DNA of 64,000 bases. Source: Pseudomonas fontis. Its GTDB lineage: Bacteria > Pseudomonadota > Gammaproteobacteria > Pseudomonadales > Pseudomonadaceae. The stretch covers positions 1 through 64,000 of the forward strand of contig NZ_JAMDGY010000086.1 of the NCBI RefSeq assembly GCF_028656955.1, written 5' to 3'. Made by a program: the position numbers and the translations under genes. This document shows positions 8,329 to 17,028 of this stretch, one piece after another. A model generated the notes under the pieces. It saw only the letters and a program-made list of their open reading frames with translations, was not told where the DNA came from and made no database searches. Numbering within the stretch: position 1 is the stretch's first letter; every line of letters begins with the position of its first letter.

Positions 8329-8777
8329 TAAAGCCCCCAGTTACCAGTTAGTTGGTGATTTCACATCTGGCGCTACATCGTGTAGCGCACTACCAAGGCT
8401 GCTACAGCAGCGTCGCAACAGGGGCTTTCTTCACTCTGCCTTTTGGACAGTCCCTCTCCACGGGCTACCTGAATACCACTCAAGCGCCTGGAACACCCTT
8501 TGCCAGCGCTCCCGATCAGGGAGACGGCCTCATCATGCAAGGGGCGATGAATGGCGTCAATAGGTTTTGTAGTGATTTTTTGATGGCACTACAAATTTCT
8601 TCGGAAGCAGTTGGATTGTCCTACAAGGCCCGGGATAGAAGGGGTTCGTCGGTTTTGTCGGGGGAGGGGGCGTGGCTGGGATGTAAAGGCATCGCCGGCA
8701 AGGCCAGCTCCCACAGAGATCGGCAGCACCGAAAATACCTGTGGGGGCTGGCCTTGCCAGCGATGGCTCATTGCCAA
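8329..8777. other. 449-bp gene-free region with two palindromes and a REP pair
   Basis: No convincing gene on either strand. It holds a perfect palindrome gcgctacatcgtgtagcgc at 8370-8388, an inverted repeat tttgtagtg/cactacaaa at 8566-8574 and 8587-8595, and a REP pair at 8690-8766. The first two lie upstream of the minus-strand hypothetical gene and could be regulatory sites or RNA hairpins. Confidence 0.6.
8690..8766. repeat. REP pair
   Basis: Inverted units atcgccggcaaggccagctc and gggggctggccttgccagcg around a short spacer. Confidence 0.9.
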
Positions 8778-9326
8778 TCAGAAGTTGGCAGGCGTGTTCG
8801 CGCTGATGATCTCGGCTTCATCCTGGCCGATATTCTTGAAGCTGTGCGGCAGGGTGGTGGGGAAGTAATAGCCGTCACCGGAGTTCAGGATGCTCACCTG
8901 GCCATCCACCCGCAACTCGATGGTGCCACGGGTCACCAGGCCACACTCTTCACCCTCGGTGTGCACGATCGGCTCTTCGCCCGAGTCGGCCCCTGGCGCG
9001 TACAGCTCGCGCAGCATGCGCATCTGCCGCCCCTCGACACTCGCCCCGACCAGCAGCAGGCGCAAGCCACCACTGCCCAGGTCAGGTTGCTCTACGGCTC
9101 GAAACACGAAACGTTCCTGGCGCGGTGGCTCGTCGAAGCTGAAGAATTCCGCCAGTGTCATCGGAATGCCTTCCAGCAGTTTTTTCAGCGAGCTGACCGA
9201 CGGGCTGACGCGATTCTGTTCGATCTGCGAAATCGTCGAGTTGGTCAGGCCGCTGCGTCGGGCCAGTTCCCGTTGGGAGAGCTTGTTGCGTTCACGCACC
9301 AGTTTGAGTCGTGTCCCCGTGTCCAT
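8778..9326 (-). CDS. XRE-cupin transcriptional regulator (PuuR-like)
   Basis: 182 residues from the ATG at 9326; 12 extra upstream codons are open but lie outside the usual start MDTGTRLKLVRERNKLS. The N-terminal Cro/CI helix-turn-helix includes SQRELARRSGLTNSTISQIEQN, and a C-terminal cupin fold includes HTEGEECGLVTRGTIELRVDG and the end GDGYYFPTTLPHSFKN. This layout matches E. coli PuuR-type regulators of polyamine and amino-acid catabolism, where the cupin senses a small effector. No catabolic operon is adjacent, so the target is probably elsewhere. It lies 63 bp beyond the 3' end of the MFS gene, on the same strand. Confidence 0.9.
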   Translation of the reverse strand: MDTGTRLKLVRERNKLSQRELARRSGLTNSTISQIEQNRVSPSVSSLKKLLEGIPMTLAEFFSFDEPPRQERFVFRAVEQPDLGSGGLRLLLVGASVEGRQMRMLRELYAPGADSGEEPIVHTEGEECGLVTRGTIELRVDGQVSILNSGDGYYFPTTLPHSFKNIGQDEAEIISANTPANF

Positions 9327-9389
9327 AGCCGCCTTAAGTGTCAAAAATAATGGGCGACGCATTAAAGCACATTCCGCAGGGGATGCCGC

Positions 9390-10583
9390 CTACTGCCGTG
9401 CACCGCTTGGCCAGAACGCCACCAGACTTAGCAGAACGGCAGCCACCAGGTACGGCAGCCGTGGGTCGAAGGCATAGATCAAGGTGCCGGCAAGCGGCCC
9501 GATCACCACGCCAAGCCCCTGCACAGCGCCAATGGAGCCTGCGGTGGAGCCCTGTTCAGAGGCCTCCATGGCGTTGGCCGCCAAGGCCGAGAAAGCCGGG
9601 AAAATCCAGCCCATGCCAGCGGCTGAAATGAAGTAGCACGCCCACAGCAGCGGGGCGCTGTCGACCCATGCACCACAGGCAAAGCCCAGCGCGGCAATGC
9701 TGCCGCCGACACGGATCATGCGCATCGGCGGCCATTCCAGCTTGCGTACCAGGATCTGCGAACAGATCAGCGCCACACCCACCATGGTCAGGGCGATGCC
9801 CGCCGCCTGGGCCGCTTCGGCTGGCGCCAGGCCAAGGCGGTCCAAGGCAAAGAAGCCCACGGTGATCTGTGCCACCGACACACAGACCATGGCCACGAAG
9901 GCCACCACCAGTGGCCGGCGCAGGCGCGGGTCAGTCAGGCGCACCGGGCGCGGTGGCTGCTTGAGGTGCAGTTCCTGGCGGTGCAATTTGAAGTACAGGA
10001 GCAGCGCTGCCAGCATTGGCAGCACTGCCATTGCGTACAACGGCAAGCTCAGGCTGTGGCGGGCGAGCAGGGCGGACAGCGCCGGGCCCAGCACCAGGCC
10101 GATGGCATTGGCCGCGCCCAGGGTCGCCAGGGCCTTGGCCCGGTGTTGCGGTTCGACGTTGTCGGCAATCAGTGCCGAGCTACCGACCGGCAGCGCCGCG
10201 TAGAACACCCCGATCAATCCGCGTCCGAGAATCAACCCGGCAAAGGCCAGTGATGCCGAAGGCAAAAAGCGCAGGGCGCCGTCGATAAAAACGCACAGTG
10301 CCCAATACGCCACGGTGAAGCCGGCGGTGCCCAGCAACAGCACCCGACGTCGACCGAAGCGGTCACTGGCCCGACCCCAGGGGCGGGCCAGCAACATCCA
10401 CACCACGCCGGCAACCGTGACCGCCGCGCCGGCTTGCCAGGCAGCAAGGCCGAGGGTGCGGGCGATCGGGCCAATCAGTGAAATAAAGGCCATCATCGCC
10501 ATGGTGCAGGCCATGTTGGCCACCAAAAGCGGGCGAATGTCGAAGGCGGCTGTTTGAGCGGGGGCTTCCCGAGCGGAGATCAT
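9390..10583 (-). CDS. MFS transporter, probable siderophore or drug exporter
   Basis: 397 residues with twelve predicted membrane segments and the MFS loop motif GRASDRFGRRRV between helices 2 and 3. The C-terminal half has the antiporter-like GIALTMVGVALICSQ and MGWIFPAFSALAANAM. It lies 114 bp downstream of a TonB-dependent siderophore receptor on the same strand, at the end of a sigma/anti-sigma/receptor operon. This makes siderophore export or recycling a plausible role, but multidrug efflux fits the sequence equally well. Confidence 0.85.
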   Translation of the reverse strand: MISAREAPAQTAAFDIRPLLVANMACTMAMMAFISLIGPIARTLGLAAWQAGAAVTVAGVVWMLLARPWGRASDRFGRRRVLLLGTAGFTVAYWALCVFIDGALRFLPSASLAFAGLILGRGLIGVFYAALPVGSSALIADNVEPQHRAKALATLGAANAIGLVLGPALSALLARHSLSLPLYAMAVLPMLAALLLYFKLHRQELHLKQPPRPVRLTDPRLRRPLVVAFVAMVCVSVAQITVGFFALDRLGLAPAEAAQAAGIALTMVGVALICSQILVRKLEWPPMRMIRVGGSIAALGFACGAWVDSAPLLWACYFISAAGMGWIFPAFSALAANAMEASEQGSTAGSIGAVQGLGVVIGPLAGTLIYAFDPRLPYLVAAVLLSLVAFWPSGARQ

Positions 10584-10697
10584 GGGCTATCCAAGGCAGG
10601 TAGGAGCAAGCCTGCCATTGTGCAGCAGCTGTCGACGGGGCTGAAGGCAATCGCGCGGTATTTGTGCGCTATGTGCCTTCAGCTGCCGTCGCCCCGA

Positions 10698-13181
10698 TCA
10701 GAAGTCGCCTTTGAGGGTGACCATCAGGTTGCGCGGTTCGCCGTAGAAGTTGCCCCAGTTCACCGCCCCGATGCTGCTGTAGTAGTGCTTGTCGAACAGG
10801 TTGTTGCCGTTGAGCGCCAGGCTCCAGTTGTCATCCAGCTTGTAGGCCACCCGTGCGCTCCACAGGGCATAGCCGGGCTGGACCACCTTGGTGCCACGGT
10901 CCTGATAATGGTTCTGGCTCTGCGCGGTGACCCCGGCGCCGACACTCCAGCGTTGCAGGGCGCCGTCCAGGTCGTAGTCGGCCCAGGCGCGCAGCAGGTG
11001 CTTGGGTGCATAGCTGGCGCTGAACGTGGCGTCCTGGCGGGTCTCGTCAATACGCTTGAGGTATTCGATCTGGGTGTAGGTGTACCCGGCGAGCACCTGC
11101 AGGCGTTCGAACAATTCGCCGCTGAGCTCAGCTTCGAAGCCCTGGGCGCGTACCTTGCCGCTGTCGCTGTAGCAGAAGCCGTCGGAGGAGCCACCGCAAA
11201 CGGTGTCGTAGTCCGCTTCGGCACGGTGTTCTTCGGTGTTGCGGAACAGGTTGAACGCACCGTTGAGGCGGCCTTCATACCATTCGGCCTTGACCCCCAG
11301 CTCGTAGCTGGCGCCGGTCTTGGGTTGCAGGGCGCTGCCATCGACCTTGGTGTAGGTGCTCTGTGGCTGGAAGATATCGGCGTAGCTGGCGTACACCGAC
11401 CAGGTTTCGTCGAGGTCATAGATCAGCGCGGCGAACGGCGTGACCTGGCCGTTTTCCTGGCTGCGGTTGCGCTGCCAGTAGTCCCAGGCCTGGGTGTAGG
11501 CGTCGTTGCTGTTACGGTACCAACTGACGCGCCCGCCGAGCACGGCGGTCAACGGCTCGGCCAGCTTCAGGCGCAAGGTGGCGTAGCTGCCGAACTGGCG
11601 GGTGTCGTTCTCCACCGGCAGCGGGCCGCCCCGGTAGGACTGGCTGGCATACACATCATCGCCTGGCTTGGGCAGATGCGGGTTGGGGTTGAACGGGTTC
11701 TGGGTGACGCCGTAGAGGCTGGTCAGGTTGATCAGCTCGTAACGGTCGCTGCTTTTCGAGCGGCTGGCGTTGGCGCCGACGATGATTTCATGCTCCAGGC
11801 CCCAGGCACGGAAGTGTCCGTCCAGGTTGGCGTCGAAGCCGTAGTCGTCCTGGTCGTAATCGAACAGCCCGGAATAGACCCGGCTGGCCCCCTGGGTGCT
11901 GCCGACCGGGACATTGCCCTCGGCCATGGCGTACTGCATGTTCTGGTCGTTGTGGGTGTACATCGAGGCGACTTTCAGCGCCCAGTCCTCGTTGATCCGG
12001 TGGCTGAGGTCGGCAAACAGGCTGGTGCGCTCGCTGTCCCAGTGGTTCCACGAGGCGCCCAGGCAGGTCGAGCGCGAAACCTTCAGGTCGCTGCCATCGC
12101 TGTAGCGCGGTAGGCCCTGCCAGCAGGGCTTGGCATCGAGCTTCTCGTAGGCCACGCCCAAGCCCAGGGTAGTGTCGCTGTTCAGGTCGATGTCCAGGGC
12201 GCCATAGACCACCTGGTCTTCGCGTTCGCCAATGTCGTAGAAGTACTTGCGGTCCTGCTGGGCCACCACGGCGCGACCACGCACCGTGCCGCTTTCGTTC
12301 AGCGGGCCGCCGGTATCGACCTGGGCGCGGTAGTTGTCCCAGGTGCCGGCGGACAGCGTCACGCTGGTCTTGGCCTTGTCCTGCCCGCGCTTGCGGATGA
12401 AGTTGACCCCGCCTGCGGAGCTGCCGGCGCCCTTGAGCATGCCGGCGGCACCGCGCAGGATCTCGACGCGGTCGTAGTAGGCCATGTCACTGGCAAAACT
12501 GTTGGCCTGTACATAGTTGCCGCCGACGTCCAGTGGCACACCGTCGTACTGGTACTGGCCGGCGATCATGAAGCCGCGGGAATAGAAGTACTTACCGCCC
12601 ATGGGCGAGTCGTGCACGGTGATGCCAGGGGTTTTCTCCATCACCTGTTCGAGGGTGTTGAGGTTCTGCTCATCCATCATCTTGCGGGTCATCACGGTGA
12701 CCGACTGCGGTGTTTCGCGCAGGCTGTGCTGACCCTTGCCGATGGAGACGCTGCGCACGGTGTAGCTGTCGGTGCTTTCGGCGGCCAGCAGGCGCGTGCC
12801 GTCCACGGTGGTGGCGCCCAGCTCCAGGGCGGTGCTGTCCTTGGGCAGCGGGCGCAGCGAGAAACTGCCATCGGCCTGGGTGACTGCCTGCAGGCCGCTG
12901 CCGGCCAGGATGCGGCTCAGCCCGTCGAGCACGCCGTATTGCCCTTGCAGCCCCGGGCTGGTCTTGCCCTGGGTCAGCGGTGCGTCATACGACAGGTTGA
13001 CCCCGGCGTTGGCGGCAAAGGCACCCAGCACGCTGGTCAGTGAACCCGCTGGGATGGCGTAGGCACTGCGCTGCACGCTGGCCACCGGCTCGGCATGCAC
13101 GACGGCGCTGGGCAGCAGGGTGGCGGTGATGGCACTGGCCAGGAGGCTGGCGGAAAATACGCGGGGGGAGCGGGGCAGCAT
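10698..13181 (-). CDS. TonB-dependent siderophore receptor with N-terminal signalling domain
   Basis: 827 residues from the ATG at 13181, which has ribosome site gaggaccacc; the longer frame upstream has no signal peptide. After the signal peptide (cleavage near VVHAEP) comes a secretin/TonB short N-terminal domain (residues about 35-120, IPAGSLTSVLGAFAANAGVN), which marks transducing receptors. The plug follows (SLRETPQSVTVMTRKMM, VEILRGAAGMLKGAGSSAGGVNF), then a 22-strand barrel ending in the aromatic outer-membrane signature (VTLKGDF). It imports a ferric siderophore, probably xenobiotic, and signals occupancy to the FecR-like protein encoded just upstream. FpvA/FoxA-type cell-surface signalling is the model. 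Confidence 0.95.
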   Translation of the reverse strand: MLPRSPRVFSASLLASAITATLLPSAVVHAEPVASVQRSAYAIPAGSLTSVLGAFAANAGVNLSYDAPLTQGKTSPGLQGQYGVLDGLSRILAGSGLQAVTQADGSFSLRPLPKDSTALELGATTVDGTRLLAAESTDSYTVRSVSIGKGQHSLRETPQSVTVMTRKMMDEQNLNTLEQVMEKTPGITVHDSPMGGKYFYSRGFMIAGQYQYDGVPLDVGGNYVQANSFASDMAYYDRVEILRGAAGMLKGAGSSAGGVNFIRKRGQDKAKTSVTLSAGTWDNYRAQVDTGGPLNESGTVRGRAVVAQQDRKYFYDIGEREDQVVYGALDIDLNSDTTLGLGVAYEKLDAKPCWQGLPRYSDGSDLKVSRSTCLGASWNHWDSERTSLFADLSHRINEDWALKVASMYTHNDQNMQYAMAEGNVPVGSTQGASRVYSGLFDYDQDDYGFDANLDGHFRAWGLEHEIIVGANASRSKSSDRYELINLTSLYGVTQNPFNPNPHLPKPGDDVYASQSYRGGPLPVENDTRQFGSYATLRLKLAEPLTAVLGGRVSWYRNSNDAYTQAWDYWQRNRSQENGQVTPFAALIYDLDETWSVYASYADIFQPQSTYTKVDGSALQPKTGASYELGVKAEWYEGRLNGAFNLFRNTEEHRAEADYDTVCGGSSDGFCYSDSGKVRAQGFEAELSGELFERLQVLAGYTYTQIEYLKRIDETRQDATFSASYAPKHLLRAWADYDLDGALQRWSVGAGVTAQSQNHYQDRGTKVVQPGYALWSARVAYKLDDNWSLALNGNNLFDKHYYSSIGAVNWGNFYGEPRNLMVTLKGDF

Positions 13182-13279
13182 GGTGGTCCTCGTCGATGCG
13201 TTGGGCGATGGCCAGTTATCTGGTTTCAGGCTAAGGCGCACGAGAACGCAAAAAGGGACACCGGCCGCGCACATTTTTT

Positions 13280-14242
13280 TCAGGCAGGCAGTACCCGCAC
13301 CCAATAACGACTGAATCGCTCGATGCGTAAATCCAGCGAATGGGAGAGTGCCGAAAGCGCCGCGTCGGTGTCGGTCAACGAGAAGTTGCCGGAAACGCGC
13401 AGGTGCCGGAGTGATTCATCGCACGACAGCAGGCCAGGACGGTAGCGCCCCAGTTCGTCGATCAGCGTTTCCAGGCGCCAGTTGTCGACGATCAGTTGGC
13501 CTTGCGCCCAGCTCGCCTGCGCGGCAGCCAGCGTGTGTGGTTTTTCAACGTGTTCGCGACTGAAGAGCGCGGACTCGCCCGCTTCGACCTTGTGTGCGGG
13601 GCCGTGCTGCGGGGTGATCAGCACGGCATGCTCGAAGACTTCTACTTCGCTGCGCTGGGTTTGCTGGCTGACACTGAAACGCGTGCCTAGCGCCTGCACC
13701 CAACCTTCGGCGGTTTCTACCCGCAACGGCCGTTGCTGCGGGTCCTTGGCGCTGGTCAGGAGGATCCGCCCCTGGCGTAGGCGAATCAGGCGTTGCTGCT
13801 CATCGAAACGCAGATCGACCGCTGAAGCGGTGTCCAGCGTCAGGCGGCTGCCATCTTCCAGGGTCAGGCTGCGGAGCTCGCCGGTGGCGCTGTGCACGTC
13901 GGCGAGCAGGGCCTGCGCCGGTTGGCTGCGGTAACTGGCCCAGCCGCCCAGGCCCACGCCGCTGGCAATCATCAGGCCCTTGAGCAGGCTGCGGCGCGGC
14001 AGGCCGTGTGACTCGGCCCGCTTGAAGGCATCGAAGGCCAGGCCGCCGGGCACGCTGCCCAGGCGCCCGTGCAACTGTTCGACCCGGTCCCAGGCCCAGG
14101 CATGCTGCGGGCTGCTGGCCAGCCAGCCCTGCCAGGCACTGGCGAGGTCGTCCGAGCCGTCACCGGCGGTCAGTTGCACATGCCAGCGCGCGGCATCCAT
14201 CAGGGCCTGGCGCTGCGCTGCACGCAGGGTTTCAATGCTCAT
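13280..14242 (-). CDS. FecR family iron-sensor anti-sigma regulator
   Basis: 320 residues. The cytoplasmic N-terminal domain (DUF4880-like, AARWHVQLTAGDGSDDLASAWQGWL) is followed by one membrane segment (GLMIASGVGLGGWASY) and a periplasmic FecR domain (ATGELRSLTLEDGSRLTLDT ... VQALGTRFSV) that contacts the receptor signalling domain. The C-terminal STN-like part reads LRVSGNFSLTDTDAALSAL. It overlaps the upstream sigma gene by four bases (ATGA), so the pair is translationally coupled, and the receptor gene starts 98 bp downstream. Confidence 0.95.
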   Translation of the reverse strand: MSIETLRAAQRQALMDAARWHVQLTAGDGSDDLASAWQGWLASSPQHAWAWDRVEQLHGRLGSVPGGLAFDAFKRAESHGLPRRSLLKGLMIASGVGLGGWASYRSQPAQALLADVHSATGELRSLTLEDGSRLTLDTASAVDLRFDEQQRLIRLRQGRILLTSAKDPQQRPLRVETAEGWVQALGTRFSVSQQTQRSEVEVFEHAVLITPQHGPAHKVEAGESALFSREHVEKPHTLAAAQASWAQGQLIVDNWRLETLIDELGRYRPGLLSCDESLRHLRVSGNFSLTDTDAALSALSHSLDLRIERFSRYWVRVLPA

Positions 14243-14769
14243 GGTTGCTCGTCATAGGCCATCAACAGGCAGCGTTCGGTGGTCTTGATCATGTACTTCT
14301 TGACCATGCTGAGTGACACGCCCAGGGCGCTGGCGATTTCGCCGTAGGTCATGCCGAGCCAGTTGGCCATCAAAAACGCCTGACGCGCCTTGGCGCCGCA
14401 GCCTGCCAGCAGGCGGTCGACCTCGCGCAGGGTTTCCAGAATCAGCAGGCGCTCCTCCGGGGAAATTTCCTCGTACGCCGGTTGCGCGGCGAGAGCCTCC
14501 AGATACGCCTGCTCCAACTGCTGGCGGCGGAAGAAATCAATCATCACCCGCCGCGCCACGGTGGCCAGGTAACTGCGCGGCTCGCGCAGCAGGCGCACCA
14601 GCTCCAGCGCCTCGGAGGAGGCGAGGATGCGCACGAAGGTGTCCTGCATCAGGTCGGCGGCCCGCTGCGGGCAACTCAGGCGCCGGCGCAGCCAGTGTTG
14701 CAGCCATACGTGATGGTGCTGGTACAGCTGGCCGACATGGGCGTTGGGCGACGATGAAGGTGAGCTCAT
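14239..14769 (-). CDS. FecI-type ECF sigma factor
   Basis: 176 residues from the ATG at 14769 (MSSPSSSPNAHVGQLY); 23 further upstream codons are open but carry the candidate Fur site. Region 2 includes WLRRRLSCPQRAADLMQDTF and region 4 includes GMTYGEIASALGVSLSMVKKYM, the -35-recognition helix-turn-helix of FecI-like sigmas. It would transcribe the receptor gene when the siderophore signal arrives through the FecR partner. A Fur box candidate lies directly upstream, as usual for these iron-starvation sigmas. Confidence 0.95.
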   Translation of the reverse strand: MSSPSSSPNAHVGQLYQHHHVWLQHWLRRRLSCPQRAADLMQDTFVRILASSEALELVRLLREPRSYLATVARRVMIDFFRRQQLEQAYLEALAAQPAYEEISPEERLLILETLREVDRLLAGCGAKARQAFLMANWLGMTYGEIASALGVSLSMVKKYMIKTTERCLLMAYDEQP

Positions 14770-14794
14770 CCTGACTGCTCCCGAAAAAGGATGC

Positions 14795-14813
14795 AGATGA
14801 TAAGCATTCTTAA
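14795..14813. promoter_or_regulatory. Candidate Fur box upstream of the FecI-type sigma gene
   Basis: The 19-mer agatgataagcattcttaa resembles the Fur consensus gataatgataatcattatc in its GATAA-n-CATT core, with several mismatches. It sits 26 bp upstream of the sigma start, in the short gap between the sigma and copS genes. Confidence 0.5.
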
Positions 14814-14838
14814 AAGTGTAATAAAGGCCTGTCGCCAA

Positions 14839-16194
14839 TTACCTGTTTGGCAGCTCGATGACGAAGCGCGTCCAGCCGCCTTCGCTGCTCGCGCGAATGC
14901 TGCCTTGGTGGGCGCGGACGATGGACTGGGTGATCGCCAGGCCGAGGCCGGCATGCTCGCTGCTGCCTTCATGGCGGGCCGGGTCGGCACGGTAGAAACG
15001 GTCGAACAGGCGAGGCAGCAGGGCGGCATCAATCGGCGTACCACTGTTTGCCACCTGCAATTGCAAGTGCCTGGCCTTTTGCGCAATTTCGATGCGAATC
15101 TCGCCACCTGCCGGGGTGAAGCGCAGGGCGTTGTCGACCAGGTTGGACAGCGCGCGGCGCAGCATGTGGCGGTCGCCGGTGAGTGCGGCCTGGCCTTCAC
15201 GGTGCAGGCGAATGTGCGCGTCCTCCGCCAGGGGCGCGTAGTACTCGAGCAGCGCGTCGGCTTCGACCTCCAGGGCCAGGGGCTCGCGACTAGGCATCAG
15301 CAGGCCGTGGTCGGCCTTGGCCAGGTAGAGCATGTCGTTGACCAGTTGCGCCATCCATTGCAGCTCTTCCAGGTTGCCGTGCAGCGCTTCGCGGTATTCA
15401 TCCAGGCTGCGTGGGCGGGTCAGGGTCACTTGGGTATGGGTCAGCAGGTTGGACAGCGGCGTGCGCAGTTCATGGGCAATATCGGCGGAGAACGCCGACA
15501 GGCGCTGGAAGGCGTCTTCCAGGCGTTCCAGCATGGCGTTCACGGTGTGCGCCAGGTCGGCAAGTTCGGCCGGCATCTGCGCCGCCGGCAGGCGGGTGGT
15601 GAGCGAGCGGGCCGACACGCTGTCTGCCACTTCGCCCATCTGCCGCAGCGGGCGCAGGCCACTGCGTGCGGCCCAGGCACCCAGTAGCGCGGTCGCCAAT
15701 GCCGACAGCCCGACGGTCAGCCAGATCAGCCCCTGCATGCGTTGCAGGAAATGCTGGTGGTGGGTGATGTCGAGCAGCAGTGTCAGTTGCGGGCCTTGCG
15801 CTTGCTCGGTCGCCAGCGGCACGCCCAGGCTGCGCAGGTCCATGCCGTTGGCGTGCAGCGTCGCCAGGCCGGCGCTTGCCGGGGCGTCTGGCAGGCCGGG
15901 GCGGCTGTCGAACCAGACCTGGCCATCCTGGCCGCGAACGCGCAGTGCCAGGTCGGCCTGGTGGCTCAGCTCGGCCTGCACCTCTGGCAGTCGCGTGGTC
16001 AGGTCGTCACGGTTGTGTACGCCGTCGAGCAAGCGCTGGAACTGGGCAACTCGCCCGTTCAACAGTTGCTGGTCCAGCTCGACGAAGTGCGCTTCGCTGG
16101 CGCGGCTGAACAATACCCCCGCCAGCAGCGAAACCACCGCCGTGCAGGCGGCGAACAAGAGCGCCAGGCGAGCACTCAGGGACAGCCGCGGCAT
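14839..16194 (-). CDS. copS: Copper-responsive sensor histidine kinase CopS/CusS type
   Basis: 451 residues. Layout: an N-terminal membrane helix (residues about 10-30), a periplasmic sensor to about 155 with a histidine cluster ITHHQHF near 144-149, a second helix, HAMP (LRPLRQMGEVADSVSARSL), the dimerisation/phosphoacceptor box FSADIAHELRTPLSNL with His241, and an ATPase domain with NLVDNALRFTP and HAGLGLAITQSIV. The heavy-metal sensor kinase family (CusS, CopS, PcoS) has this layout. It starts on the last base of the response-regulator stop (TGATG), so the two are coupled. It probably reads periplasmic copper and phosphorylates CopR. Confidence 0.93.
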   Translation of the reverse strand: MPRLSLSARLALLFAACTAVVSLLAGVLFSRASEAHFVELDQQLLNGRVAQFQRLLDGVHNRDDLTTRLPEVQAELSHQADLALRVRGQDGQVWFDSRPGLPDAPASAGLATLHANGMDLRSLGVPLATEQAQGPQLTLLLDITHHQHFLQRMQGLIWLTVGLSALATALLGAWAARSGLRPLRQMGEVADSVSARSLTTRLPAAQMPAELADLAHTVNAMLERLEDAFQRLSAFSADIAHELRTPLSNLLTHTQVTLTRPRSLDEYREALHGNLEELQWMAQLVNDMLYLAKADHGLLMPSREPLALEVEADALLEYYAPLAEDAHIRLHREGQAALTGDRHMLRRALSNLVDNALRFTPAGGEIRIEIAQKARHLQLQVANSGTPIDAALLPRLFDRFYRADPARHEGSSEHAGLGLAITQSIVRAHQGSIRASSEGGWTRFVIELPNR

Positions 16195-16874
16195 CAGGCG
16201 GCACGCTCTTCAAGCACATAGCCCATGCCACGCACCGTGTGGATCAGCTTGTGCTCATGGGCGTCGTCGATCTTCAGGCGCAGGCGGCGGATCGCCACTT
16301 CGATCACGTTGGTGTCGCTGTCGAAGTTCATGTCCCACACCTGCGAGGCGATCAGTGACTTGGGCAGCACTTCACCCTGGCGGCGCAGCAGCAGTTCGAG
16401 CAGGGCGAATTCCTTGGCGGTCAGGTCGATGCGCTGGCCGGCGCGCTCGACGCGGCGACGGATCAGGTCCAGGCGCAGGTCGGCCAGGCCAAGGGTGGTT
16501 TCCTGGGTCGGGCTGGCGCCACGGCGCAGCAGTGTGCGCACCCGGGCCAGCAACTCGGAGAAGGCGAATGGCTTGACCAGGTAATCATCCGCGCCCAGTT
16601 CCAGGCCGTGTACCCGGTCTTCCACGGCATCGCGGGCGGTGAGGAACAGCACCGGTATCTCCAGCCCGGCTTCGCGCACCGCCTGGAGGATCTGCCAGCC
16701 ATCGCGACCGGGCAGCATCACGTCGAGGATCAGCAGGTCGTAATCGCCGCTCAGGGCCAGGTGCTGGCCGGTATCACCCTCAGTCGCCAGCTCGGTGCTG
16801 AAGCCCGCTTCGCTCAGGCCTTGGCACAGGTAATGGCCGGTCTTGGCCTGGTCTTCGACGATCAGCAGTTTCAT
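16194..16874 (-). CDS. copR: CopR/CusR-type response regulator
   Basis: 226 residues, OmpR/PhoB class. The receiver has the acidic pocket IVEDQ, phosphoacceptor Asp51 (LLILDVMLPGRDG) and Lys in LVKPFAFSELLAR. The winged-helix output ends DAHEHKLIHTVRGMGYVLEE, as in heavy-metal regulators. It is divergent from the cupredoxin gene, with an almost perfect Cop/Cus box between them, which argues that it activates the cupredoxin and perhaps its own operon in response to copper. Confidence 0.95.
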   Translation of the reverse strand: MKLLIVEDQAKTGHYLCQGLSEAGFSTELATEGDTGQHLALSGDYDLLILDVMLPGRDGWQILQAVREAGLEIPVLFLTARDAVEDRVHGLELGADDYLVKPFAFSELLARVRTLLRRGASPTQETTLGLADLRLDLIRRRVERAGQRIDLTAKEFALLELLLRRQGEVLPKSLIASQVWDMNFDSDTNVIEVAIRRLRLKIDDAHEHKLIHTVRGMGYVLEERAA

Positions 16875-16937
16875 GGGGCGCTCGGTGGCAGTGGGTCCAG
16901 GGCGTTATACCGTCTGGAAGACGGCGCAGGGTGAAGC

Positions 16938-16951
16938 TGACAAAGTTGTAA
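16938..16951. promoter_or_regulatory. Cop/Cus box
   Basis: The sequence tgacaaagttgtaa is an almost perfect palindrome matching the CusR/CopR site TGACAA-N2-TTGTCA with one mismatch. It lies between divergent copR and the cupredoxin gene, about 78 bp upstream of the latter's start. Confidence 0.8.
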
Positions 16952-17028
16952 TCTTTTCGTCAGGTAGATGCCAGTCGGGACTTTCTACAGTGAAGGCCTA
17001 TCGATGCGATACAAGTGAGGTTCGCTGT

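Noticed and set aside
8352..9350. 332-codon plus-strand frame over the palindrome region and the XRE-cupin gene
   Set aside because: Crosses a REP pair and is antisense to a clear regulator; no recognisable protein features.
10554..12113. 519-codon plus-strand frame opposite the TonB receptor
   Set aside because: Antisense shadow of a well-recognised receptor gene.
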